Source: Nilaparvata lugens
Lineage: Eukaryota > Arthropoda > Insecta > Hemiptera > Delphacidae
NCBI RefSeq assembly: GCF_014356525.2
Contig: NC_052505.1
Coordinates: 19,881,318 to 19,945,317, forward strand
DNA length: 64,000 bases
Reading direction: 5' to 3'
Program-made: the position numbers and the translations under genes
Shown here: piece after piece, positions 57,738 to 64,000 of the stretch
Layout of the letters: each line of letters begins with the position of its first letter
Position numbering within the stretch: the first letter of the stretch is position 1
The notes under the pieces: model-generated
Seen by the model: only the letters and a program-made list of their open reading frames with translations
Database searches by the model: none
Told to the model about the DNA's origin: nothing

Positions 57738-60700
57738 AGTGTATGTGCATCTGTGTATACGATATCTCATCTCCCAATTAACGGAATGACTTGAAATTTG
57801 GAACTTAAGGTCCTTACAGTGTTTGTTTAGCAATGGTATTGCTATAGAGCGGTCCACGTTATTATGACAGTATTTGATCAACTTTGATGTTGCTATCCTT
57901 GTCTATCATTCAACAAATCAGGTAGTACTATCATTTTCTATCTCCGCAACGATGCCAACTATGTTTTTGACAGTGTAGAAATATAATTAATTAAGGCGGA
58001 GAATAGGCAACGCTGTTCTTCTATCTTCATCCACTGCCATTATAACGTGGACCTCACTATATCCTTGTCTATCATTAAACAAAGCAGATAGCGCTACGGT
58101 ATCTCTTTCTCGATTTGCTCTGTTGCCAGATCGTCTTTAATAATGTAGAAAATTAATCATTAATTAACAAAATATTTCATATCAATTATGAAAATGTATT
58201 ATGCTATTATTGAACAATATAATTTATTACTTAATAAAATATAATTGATTATTTTAAACGAGAATGGACAGTTGATAGAAGACGAGTCGAGAAGAGTCTT
58301 TAGAAGACGTACTTCTATTTCACACGTTTTGCTATCATCACACATGACAAGACAGAGATTCGGCAACGTTCTTCTCCTATCTTTCTCCACTGCCATTATA
58401 ACGTGAACCTCACTATAGATGAATTGACTAGTAACTCATTCCAAGTAACAAAATGCACATTTTTGCTGATTGATGATAGAGTTCATTTTTTTGGCTTTTC
58501 AACTGCGTATTAGTAGGTAGTTATTCCTTTTAAAATGACCCATTCCTTTTCAAATTTAATATTTCTTAATTAAAAAGAAACATGTTGAACTAGATAAATT
58601 TACCTGGATGTAGGAAGTCAGATTCAAAATCGAAAACACCAGCTTGAACTCTGGTAACCAATTCATCTGAAATCATAACAGAACAGTTGAAGTCCAGAAT
58701 TGATGAAGGCTTATTACCTGATAAGAATGAGAATCATCGTGATGTGTCGAAGATAATGAGCTATCATTTGATAGGATAATGAGCTTCATTATCATCTTCA
58801 TGATAATGAAGATAGTGAGCTATCCTATCACTTGATAGGATAGGTTACGATCACATGAGATGTGTATATGTGCAAGTGCACGTCAGATCATGCTTGAGCC
58901 GAGAAACAAAATCTAGTAAGTGCCATTGACGCAACCAATTATTACTCAAAACTATGAAATATATAGAGTTACTAGCCGTCAGGCTCGCTTCGCTCGCCAT
59001 ATCCGTCTTTCCAGGGGGCTCCGCCCCCTGAACCCTTGACTGGATCGTCCAAAAATGAGATCAGAGGGCTCGCTTCGCTCGCCTGCATTTTTCATTTGAG
59101 CATGCTTCATTCCATCAGAAAATCAAAGTAGTGAGAAAACGCAGAAAAGCTGAGAAAGACGTTGGAAAAACGCTGATTTTGGGCGTATCTTTTATGAAAT
59201 ATTAAAGTCACCTCATCACAAAATTTTTAGACCCTAGCTAAACATCTGTACCAAATTTGAACATTTTCTGTCTATTACTTGATGAAAGAACTGAGAAAAC
59301 GCAAAAAACTTCTGATTCTGGTCATATCTTTGCCTTATTTCAAATTCCTTCTAACACAACATTATTACACCCTAGCTTAGCTTCTGTACTGAATTTGAAC
59401 AATTTCTGTTCATTTGTTCTCGATAAATCTGAGAGAAAGCAAAAAACGCTGGAAAAACGGTAATTTTGGGCGTATCTTTGACGTTATTGCAAATTCCTTC
59501 TAACACAACATTATTACTTCACCCTTGCTGAGCTTCTGTACTAAATTTGAACAAATTTGTAAATCATTTGTTTAAATCTGAGAAAAAGCAAAAAATTTTG
59601 AACTGCTCGCTTGTGTTTCAATTGCTCGCTTAATATAATAGGATACATCTAAATTCATTTTTTCCCGTTAGGGCTTCTCTTGAATATAAATAAAAATAGA
59701 AATCTAAAAACTCTTTTAAAAATTGTTTGGCTTTTAAACAATTTTAAAAAGAGTACTTGGATTTCTATTTTTAATTATGCCGTACCTAAATTCATGTCTG
59801 GTTTGTAAATTTTTCTACTGAAAAATTAATTCAAATAATAATAGTGAAAAACAAAAACTACTATGTTAACTATTTCTATTGAATTTTGGCAAAGGAACAG
59901 TTATTGGATGAGCCTGATGGCCCTTACCCAGTCATCACAATGATTTGAGTATCATTAAATGAATGAATAAATAAAATTAAACCTATTTCCTGATTGTCTA
60001 ATTTGAATATGTGATAAATGGGTTTGGATTCCTGTAAAAATTTGGAAGGTAGGTATTATAGAAAAGGTATATTAAGAAGTTGGTATTGGTATTATAGGGT
60101 GAAAATAAGGGCCAAGCCACAGGAAGCGTTTTCAAGGCGTTTTCAGACGAGTCGGCAGGGCAGGAAGCTCTCCGATTGGCTAATTGGGTTGGCGGTCGGG
60201 AATCAGCTGATAATCGGCAAATCGGAGAGCTACATGCCAACTAGTCTGAAAACGCCAGAAAAAACAGCTTCAAGTGGCTTGGCACTTATTGTGAGAAGGA
60301 AGGTGCAGCTAAGCATTTTTCTAGTTTGGAAAATTGATAGTGTGAAATTCAGCTTCAATTTTTTTAGAGGAAACATATATTGACTGGAGTTACTTGCAGA
60401 TTGAACAAAATACATGGACATGTTTAACATTTTGTAAATTTTTTTCATTTTCAATAGTGAATTGAGCAGGGAGCCTTTGTTTGCCTGCTTATTGTTTCCC
60501 TATAAATATTGTCAAATAATATAAATAATATTGTCAATTTCTTATTGAAAATAAATTGTCCATCCAAAGATGATCTTGAAAGAGAACGGAATCACAGTTA
60601 TTGTATTCTAAAGGACTGGTGTGCAGCTAATAATCTGTCTCTTAATAATAATAAAACCTCTGATATAATTTTCAATTTTAGAAAGGAGAAGGACACGACG

Positions 60701-63700
60701 CCTATCAAGTTTCTTGGTGTTATGGTTGATTCTTGTCTATCATGGGAGGCACACATTGATTTCTTGTCTAGTAAACTTGCTAAAGGCCTTTATATGCTTC
60801 GTAGACTATCTGTAACGGTTGATAGGCCTGTGCTGATTAATATATATTACGCACACATACAAAGTCTCCTATCTTACGGAATAATGCTTTGGGCTAATAG
60901 TGTAAGAGCTAATTCAATCTTTGTCCTTCAAAAAAAAGCTATTAGGATCATTTGTAATTTGCCTCTCAATGCTCATTGTAAACCGCATTTTATTGAACTA
61001 GGCTTACTGACATTGCCATCACTGTATGTTTTTAATATTCTTTGTTATGTACAAAAAAATTTGGAAAAATATGACTCAAATAATAATCACCATAACTTAA
61101 ATACACGAAATAGACATAGACTTAGAATTCCTCAATACAGTCATACCAAATCGCAGAGAAACTGGCATTTCATGTCAATAAAGCTATACAACTCCACACC
61201 TGACAAGTTTAAGTTACTCACATATGCACAATTTAAAAATAAAATAAAATATGTGTTGATTAATGAATGTTTGTATACTGTGAATGATTTCTTTTTGATT
61301 AAATGGGTGCAGTTTCTGTAGTAATAGTGGTATATGAATTTATGTATTAAATTTTTATGTATGAATTTTGATTTCAAAATGTAATCTGACAAAGTCAATG
61401 TATTTCTTGTGAATATTGAATGACCAATAAATTCTATTCTATTCTATTCTATATGAGAAAACTTTAATCATCAATTTCAAGATTCTTTTTTGAAATACTC
61501 GACCCACTGAGTCCATAGAAGTTTGGGTTTTGTCTCTACTTCCAAGAATAATACAATTTTTCTGTAAAAAAACTAAAAGTTAATCTGTCCAAGAATTACT
61601 AATGTGAAGACCCAAAGCGATTTCTCCTATTCTACGATTTTTAGCAAACCATTCTGGTTCATTGCGGACGACTACTCTACCTAATCTTCGCTACCTAACC
61701 TACCTTACCAAACCTACCTACCTAACCTACTTCTAACACCCCTAACCTTATTAACCTGCCCTCCCTAATACAGTCATAAAAGGCAATTGGGCAGGGAAGC
61801 CCGCCTCCCAGCCGGAACGCGAAGCGCGGAGGCTGCTACCTAACACTATACAGTCGTAAAAGACAATTGTGCGGGGGAAGCCCGCATCCCAGCCGGAGCG
61901 CGAAGCGCGGAGGCTGCTACCTAACACTATACAGTCGTAAAAGACAATTGTGCGGGGGAAGCCCGCCTCCCAGCCGGAACGCGAAGCGCGGAGGCTGCTA
62001 CCTAACACTATACAGTCGTAAAAGACAATTGTGCGGGGGAAGCCCGCATCCCAGCCGGAGCGCGAAGCGCGGAGGCTGCTACCTAACACTATACAGTCGT
62101 AAAAGACAATTGTGCGGGGGAAGCCCGCATCCCAGCCGGAGCGCGAAGCGCGGAGGCTGCTACCTAACACTATACAGTCGTAAAAGACAATTGTGCGTGG
62201 GAAGCCCGCATCCCAGCCGGAGCGCGAAGCGCGGAGGCCGCTATCCAACCCTATGTAGTCATAAAAGGCAATTGGGCGGGCGAAGCCCGCCTCCCAGCCG
62301 GAGCGCGAATAATTACTTAAAAATTCAAACTGTAGGCTACTCTCAAGTAGTAATTATTGGGGTAAAGATGAGCTTGAAGAGATTCAAGCTTGTTTTACCT
62401 GGTTTCGAAATTTTCCTCTGTGCTCTTGAACTTGAAACTTCACAGAAGAATTCAATACCTAGAAAAAATTATATAAATAATTTATTTGAGGTTTATGATA
62501 CAACATTAAGATTCCAAATCCTTTTCTCAGAGAATTCACCCATACTGGTTTTCCTCAGGAATCTTTAAATTTTATTTGATTAAAAGTTGAAGCAGTTGAA
62601 CTATCTAAATTTTTCACTTGTAAGCTTGATTGCAATGCAATTATTATTATTATCTTAAATTAACAAAAAGCATTCAATGCTTATTTACCGTATGCATTAT
62701 CAAAGAGAAAATATAGGATAATCGGCTTGATATTTGGAAAAACATATACAGAGTGAGTCATATGTATGGGAACTCTTCAATAAATTGGAGACTGTTGTAG
62801 ATATAATACTGTAACTTTCAGGATAAGTTATTGGTCCAAAACTCTACCTTTTGACGTACAACTGAATTTCAACCGCTCATAAGGGGGTTACTTAGGGGTT
62901 GTAACTGGAATATTTTAAATGTAAACAACCATTGTGTTATACATCATTTCAAAGGCCTTTTCAAAACGAGAAAGATGACATAAATAAAAATGTTCTATGA
63001 TACTTGTATCCAAAATGGCGGCTGATTGAAGTTGTAGTTTTTAAGGTAATGAGGGGTTGTAATTCGAATATTTTGAAAGTAAACACCCATTGTGTGGTAC
63101 ATAATTTTAAAGGCCTTTTTGAAACAAGAAAGATGGCATCGACAAAAATTTTCAATGATACTTGTATCCAAAATGGTGGTGATTGAAGTTCTAGTTTTTA
63201 AATAAATGAGGGTTTGTAACTCAATTTGAGTTACAAAAATGTTCTATGATACTTGTATTCCAAATTGCGGATGATTGAACTTTATCAGTCAGTTCTTTAA
63301 AAACTAAAACTTCAATCAGCCGCCATTTTGGATACAAGTATCATAGAACATTATAATTATGTCATCTTACTTGTTTCAAAAAGGCCTTTGAAATGATGTA
63401 CCACACCATGGGTGTTTTTACATTTGAAATATTCGAGGTAGGCTACAACGCCTAAGTCACCCCCTTATGAAGGGTTAAAATTCAGTTGTACGTCAAGAGG
63501 TAGAGTATTTGACCAATAACTTATCCTGAAAGTTACAGTACTATATCTACAACAGTCTCCAATTTATTGAAGGGTTCCCATACATATGACTCACTCTGTA
63601 CATTGGGATATCTTCTTACCCTATATTTTTTTCTATGGTATTATCTGTATGTAGTGTTTGTTTTGTTCTACTGGAATAAATCGATATAATAAAAGTGTAC

Positions 63701-63970
63701 TAGTGATTCTCTGTAATAATTATACATTCAAGTAGCCCTTATAAAATACTCGACTGGACAACCAATACATAAATTATTATAGAAAGCACATGATGGGAGA
63801 TAACAAATTGACAAATGCATACTATGCTGAGATGAAGATGAACATTGAAACTTCAATTTGAACTGTGCGTATTTTACCTGATGGACGCTGATTGGAGGGA
63901 TGAGAGAGAGCGCCTTCTGGATAAGCAATAGTAATGCCATCTTTAGTCTTTCTCTCACGCGGAAAGGGAA
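34636..63970 (-). CDS. Ankyrin-repeat protein of IkB/Relish type, 5' end outside window
   Basis: Eleven exons with GT-AG junctions join without a phase break: 63878-63970, 58604-58666, 56812-56847, 54457-54543, 53122-53262, 49029-49170, 43976-44096, 41948-42164, 39947-40116, 36109-36222, 34636-34827. They give 457 codons plus TGA. The C-terminal half has about six ankyrin repeats ([57 protein letters not shown]) and then an acidic, PEST-like tail ([13 protein letters not shown]). Six repeats starting with a TVLHTAV-like unit and NxxNQTPLHL spacing resemble IkB, Cactus and Relish, which retain Rel factors in the cytoplasm. The N-terminal exons seen here match nothing I know, and no Rel domain is visible, so the assignment beyond ankyrin is inference. 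It is transcribed in the same direction as ALDH, whose start lies 1.8 kb downstream. Confidence 0.78.
34905..35033. repeat. Hairpin repeat
   Basis: aactaggaatgtatataata / tattatatacattcctagtt around an AT-rich core. Confidence 0.85.
35088..35426. mobile_element. Unusual tag-repeat element of unknown class
   Basis: Ends form imperfect inverted repeats (ctagtgtaggggtacgcgac ... gacggctacccagtgtag, with cacccc inside each). The interior repeats the short words tagtcg, tagacg, caagtagtc and gacaactt at irregular spacing. More GC-rich than its surroundings, and no long open frame. Confidence 0.5.
35437..36108. other. Ankyrin gene intron, nothing recognised
   Basis: AT-rich intron between exons D and E. 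Confidence 0.4.
36109..36222 (-). CDS. Ankyrin gene exon D (repeat 6)
   Basis: [38 protein letters not shown]; phase 0-0, donor GTAAGT. This is a more diverged ankyrin unit. Confidence 0.8.
36709..37268. mobile_element. MITE family A copy containing a 205-bp palindrome
   Basis: Outer ttagtgagagttatgttata ... ccattataacatgaca. The inner palindrome at 36951-37155 begins ggctaggcgcacaccaatta and ends aactggtgtgcgactagcc. Confidence 0.8.
37270..39010. other. Ankyrin gene intron, dispersed repeats
   Basis: Short hairpin gaccagaggcgaggcgtccggtc-like at 37789. A minus copy of the aaaacttgacaaact repeat lies near 38690-38850. Otherwise no signal. Confidence 0.35.
39011..39887. mobile_element. Foldback family C, copy 2
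   Basis: Ends ataagaataaagttgagc and tttattcatatgggcc; interior gagcatttgctc motifs as in 2758-3627. Confidence 0.8.
39947..40116 (-). CDS. Ankyrin gene exon C (repeats 4-5)
   Basis: [54 protein letters not shown]: two near-consensus ankyrin repeats. Acceptor TTTCAG, donor GTAGGC. Confidence 0.88.
40458..41160 (-). mobile_element. LINE reverse-transcriptase fragment
   Basis: Frame [70 protein letters not shown] thumb and C-terminus. A one-base deletion in an A-run near 41047 breaks the link to the upstream SFLGVELQK segment, so it is a dead copy. Confidence 0.8.
41231..41491 (-). mobile_element. C-terminal fragment of a different LINE family
   Basis: [55 protein letters not shown]: the RxxxxGHIxRR...GxRxxGRPR tail known from RTE/L1-like RT proteins. 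The upstream part is absent. Confidence 0.75.
41593..41815. repeat. Long inverted repeat
   Basis: aacgtgacgtcagcatcgga ... tccgatgctgacgtcacg; arms about 90 bp including ccatagcagattgtgtct. Confidence 0.88.
41948..42164 (-). CDS. Ankyrin gene exon B (repeats 2-3)
   Basis: Seventy-two full codons: [49 protein letters not shown]. Acceptor TTGCAG, donor GTAAGT. Confidence 0.85.
42540..42824 (-). mobile_element. Helitron-like 5' end
   Basis: Minus-strand start TCCTATTATATTAAGCGAGC preceded by A, as at 17824 and 59643. The 3' end is not resolved. Confidence 0.45.
42832..43179. mobile_element. MITE family A copy
   Basis: TATAGTGAAGTGTAGTCAACG ... CGTGGACTTCACTATA, about 348 bp, eight bases from the Helitron-like end. 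Confidence 0.88.
43641..43776. mobile_element. Foldback family F, copy 3
   Basis: agctaagtacagacttgagc ... gatgcctgtacag with gcgccacgaacacgagcatt arms. Confidence 0.75.
43976..44096 (-). CDS. Ankyrin gene exon A (repeat 1)
   Basis: [20 protein letters not shown], then [10 protein letters not shown] and donor GTAAGT. First ankyrin unit, phase-compatible on both sides. Confidence 0.75.
44100..44228. mobile_element. Half copy of foldback family H
   Basis: Right arm taaccggcttttgtgcaacc; complete copies lie at 27629-27780 and 28735-28886 (ggttgcacaaaagccggtg ...). Confidence 0.6.
44729..45030 (-). mobile_element. LINE RT C-terminal fragment
   Basis: [20 protein letters not shown] and [22 protein letters not shown] tail on the minus strand. 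Confidence 0.65.
45090..45790 (+). mobile_element. LINE 3' end with (TTTGA)n
   Basis: [39 protein letters not shown], stop, then about 450 bp of 3' UTR ending in ttttgatttgatttgattt. Confidence 0.75.
45795..46150 (-). mobile_element. LINE RT fragment, frameshifted
   Basis: [39 protein letters not shown], then a frame change to [20 protein letters not shown]. It meets the plus-strand LINE tail end to end. Confidence 0.75.
46678..46995 (-). other. Unidentified open frame in ankyrin intron
   Basis: Reads [60 protein letters not shown]. No family recognised and no good splice site; the start is cut by a foldback element. Its first codons resemble the local repeat at 48.0-49.0 kb. Confidence 0.2.
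46996..47540. mobile_element. Foldback element with ttctgtgtaca termini
   Basis: gttctgtgtacatagaatg ... aatttactgtacacagaac, with internal ggaactggaac/gttccagttcc words. Confidence 0.65.
47767..47884. mobile_element. Foldback family E, minimal copy
   Basis: About 52-bp near-perfect arms (aaatgaaaaagactaagaaa ... tttcttagtctttttcattt) with almost no core. Confidence 0.9.
47985..49030. repeat. Local dispersed repeat around ankyrin exon F
   Basis: Four or five copies of gataattattgactgacctg with ataatagttacaacacgctc (about 48005, 48062, 48810, 48970 and 49010). The last one overlaps the exon F splice donor. Confidence 0.6.
48853..48901 (+). pseudogene. QTRT2 fragment with frameshift
   Basis: Matches the start of the QTRT2 frame at 13130-13180 (CGGCAGAGAGATCCTTT, GGATGTTCTG, then CCGTATTAC-CAATGTCAT and CTCCTATCAA) but lacks four bases between GGATGTTCT and CCGTATTAC. 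The frame is broken and similarity stops after about 49 bp. It lies in an intron of the ankyrin gene. Confidence 0.55.
49029..49170 (-). CDS. Ankyrin gene exon F
   Basis: Encodes [38 protein letters not shown] and ETRTARGD, predicted mostly helical. It ends in two bases that, with the first base of the next exon, give Ser in ARGDSVLHTAV, a good run-in to the first ankyrin repeat. Acceptor TTTCAG, donor GTCAGT. Confidence 0.68.
49487..49632. repeat. 71-bp tandem duplication
   Basis: aaggactatcggctcaagtt ... ctggtgtggcgcactca occurs twice in direct order. Confidence 0.85.
49740..50486. mobile_element. Dispersed repeat with (CA)n and aaggaaag palindromic end
   Basis: (CA)n at 50268-50353, then ttggactcaggggaccttga and tttccttacctatggtaata. 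Related copies lie reversed at 56885-57100 and 57527-57810. Confidence 0.7.
50487..50722 (-). mobile_element. tRNA-derived SINE
   Basis: Minus-strand head at 50722 with A box TGGTCTAGTGGATAGAG and B box GGGTTCAAACCC at tRNA-like spacing. The acceptor stem does not pair, so it is not a tRNA gene. The body includes tgggcacgttaactgtcggt; pieces recur at 860-910 and 17765-18010. Confidence 0.65.
50723..51807. other. Ankyrin gene intron, no gene
   Basis: Contains several atacagtatcaac/gatatcgtatcaact words at 50805-50870; otherwise unremarkable. Confidence 0.35.
51808..52178. mobile_element. MITE family A copy
   Basis: TATAGGTGATGCCCGCGTTA ... TAACGTGGACCTCACTACA. Confidence 0.85.
52767..53004. 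mobile_element. Foldback MITE family G, copy 2
   Basis: agctgctttacaccaaagtt ... aactttggtgtaaacgcagc. Confidence 0.75.
53122..53262 (-). CDS. Ankyrin gene exon G
   Basis: Encodes [20 protein letters not shown] followed by a charged stretch ([20 protein letters not shown]). Phase 1-1, acceptor TTTAG, donor GTAAGT. Probably a linker; no domain recognised. Confidence 0.6.
53339..53966. mobile_element. Foldback interrupted by a family E foldback
   Basis: The outer element matches 23863-24471 (ggctgcgcaaaggctaaaaa ... tttgcacag). The family E hairpin with its tail occupies about 53470-53690 and carries an inner ccggtttcggttattacacc palindrome. Confidence 0.85.
54457..54543 (-). CDS. Ankyrin gene exon H (DGITIAYPE module)
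   Basis: Phase 1-1; [19 protein letters not shown] and SHPSNQRPS. Acceptor TTTCCAG, donor GTAAAA. It is a paralogue of exon J. Confidence 0.65.
54860..56440. mobile_element. MITE family A copy enlarged by an internal tandem duplication
   Basis: TATAGTGAGGTCTACGTTAT ... ATAACGTGGACCTCACTATA; without the extra 734 bp it would be about 850 bp. Confidence 0.88.
54882..56349. repeat. 734-bp direct tandem duplication inside a MITE
   Basis: Units 54882-55615 and 55616-56349 have a constant offset of 734 bp and only a one-base difference noticed in a T-run. Both lie between the terminal repeats of the MITE at 54860-56440, in the ankyrin-gene intron between exons H and I1. Confidence 0.9.
56812..56847 (-). 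CDS. Ankyrin gene exon I1 (short DELVTR module)
   Basis: Phase 1-1, eleven full codons: [11 protein letters not shown]. It starts like exon I2 but lacks its middle. Acceptor TCTCAG, donor GTTAAT. Confidence 0.55.
56885..57480. mobile_element. Reversed dispersed repeat with internal hairpin
   Basis: Starts tactttccttgccctattac; hairpin 57172-57362 (gtctgctatctctgcatagt ... ctatgcagagatagcagac). Confidence 0.7.
57527..57810. mobile_element. Reversed dispersed repeat with (TG)n
   Basis: tactttccttgccctattac at its left end and (TG)n at 57690-57734. Confidence 0.7.
57845..58059. mobile_element. MITE family A short copy nested in another copy
   Basis: TAGAGCGGTCCACG ... CGTGGACCTCACTA flanked by TA on both sides. 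The host copy (about 57806-58418) reads attgcTA / TAtccttgtc around it, where uninterrupted copies read ttgctatccttgtc. Confidence 0.92.
58604..58666 (-). CDS. Ankyrin gene exon I2 (DELVTR module)
   Basis: Acceptor ATTTCAG, donor GTAAAT, phase 1-1; encodes [20 protein letters not shown]. It is related to the shorter exon at 56812-56847 and shares downstream intron sequence with it. Confidence 0.6.
58972..59643 (-). mobile_element. Non-autonomous Helitron, probably complete
   Basis: On the minus strand it begins TCCTATTATATTAAGCGAGC after an A at 59644. It ends with hairpin GGCGAGCGAAGCGAGCC, then TGACGG and CTAG, before a T at 58971. TC start, hairpin followed by CTAG, and A/T insertion site are the Helitron hallmarks. 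The 672-bp interior repeats ttcaaatttggtacagaag-like units and has no Rep/helicase frame. Confidence 0.75.
60106..60286. mobile_element. Foldback element with gccaagccac termini
   Basis: gccaagccacaggaagc ... gcttcaagtggcttggc, with cgttttcagac and ctctccgatt inner arms; about 181 bp. Confidence 0.8.
60509..61451 (+). mobile_element. 5'-truncated LINE (Jockey/CR1-like) with (ATTCT)n tail
   Basis: A 270-codon open frame without [73 protein letters not shown] and [20 protein letters not shown]. This is the part of RT after the catalytic YxDD box, followed by a 3' UTR and attctattctattct at 61432-61451. It cannot move by itself. Confidence 0.88.
61768..62309. repeat. 81-bp GC-rich tandem array, about seven copies
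   Basis: The unit contains agtcgtaaaagacaattgtg, gggggaagcccgc, agccggagcgcgaagcgcgg and ctgctacctaacactata. Outer copies are the most diverged and the last is cut at gagcgcgaa. The period is a multiple of three, so both strands stay open; the 165- and 233-codon frames read from it are not genes. Confidence 0.93.
62746..63600. mobile_element. Foldback family B, copy 4 (longest)
   Basis: TACAGAGTGAGTCATATG ... CATATGACTCACTCTGTA, about 855 bp, with four or more internal subunits (caaaatggcggctgattgaa or reverse). Confidence 0.9.
63878..63970 (-). CDS. Ankyrin gene exon J (DGITIAYPE module)
   Basis: Phase 1 at both ends; encodes [19 protein letters not shown] and [10 protein letters not shown]. 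It is a diverged duplicate of the exon at 54457-54543; flanking intron sequence is duplicated too. Confidence 0.65.
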
Positions 63971-64000
63971 CTGGAAACAATTGAAACACTTAGATCAAAA

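Noticed and set aside
61670..61767. cctaacctacc-rich stretch as interstitial telomere (CCTAA)n
   Set aside because: Units are irregular (cctaacctac, cttacc, ctacctacc) with no perfect tandem run, so telomeric origin is not supported.
61751..62568. 165- and 233-codon repetitive frames on both strands
   Set aside because: The 81-bp period keeps every frame open; both strands are open at once and the translation is only a repeat of the unit.

Overview
The window looks like AT-rich nuclear DNA from a large, repeat-laden insect genome. Very long introns, GT-AG splice junctions, Jockey/CR1-like LINE tails, Helitrons and dense TA-flanked foldback MITEs all fit this. The gene content and repeat style would suit a hemipteran such as a planthopper, but that is inference and the sequence does not prove it. 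No bacterial-type operon, CRISPR array, rRNA or intact tRNA gene was seen.

Two multi-exon genes, both on the minus strand, organise the window. (1) 2505-32806: a cytosolic-type aldehyde dehydrogenase (ALDH1/ALDH2 family). Exons were rebuilt by hand and stay in phase from the start codon at 32806 to the catalytic Glu and Cys. Its last exon is not seen and probably lies left of the window. It has two anomalies: exon 3 lies in a 1.1 kb near-identical tandem duplication, and the exon that should carry the IFGP segment is represented only by its 3' end, abutting a LINE reverse-transcriptase fragment. (2) 34636-63970: the 3' part of a gene ending in about six ankyrin repeats of the IkB/Relish style plus an acidic tail. 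Eleven exons join in one frame (457 codons), and its 5' exons include duplicated, phase-symmetric modules.

The large ALDH introns carry unrelated coding material. There is a QTRT2 (queuine tRNA-ribosyltransferase accessory subunit) open frame lacking its N-terminus (12226-13180, same strand). There is a single MAPKAPK2-like kinase exon (11361-11459, opposite strand). There is a Lys/Ser-rich open frame (21536-21866). There is also a GC-rich transcription-unit-like island at 14238-15472 with inverted CCAAT boxes, a TATA-like box, a 151-codon Arg-rich ORF and three tandem histone-mRNA-like 3' stem-loops. A small frameshifted QTRT2 fragment recurs at 48.85 kb inside the ankyrin gene.

Most of the rest is mobile-element debris. 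One TA-flanked MITE family (about 12 copies) includes a copy inserted inside another copy. Other foldback families include one sitting exactly at the centre of a second palindrome. A probably complete non-autonomous Helitron lies at 58972-59643. LINE fragments of several families, tRNA-like SINEs, microsatellites, a 31-bp minisatellite at the left edge and an 81-bp GC-rich tandem array near the right edge complete the picture. Exon boundaries were set by eye from splice consensus, reading phase and protein similarity; no database search was possible.
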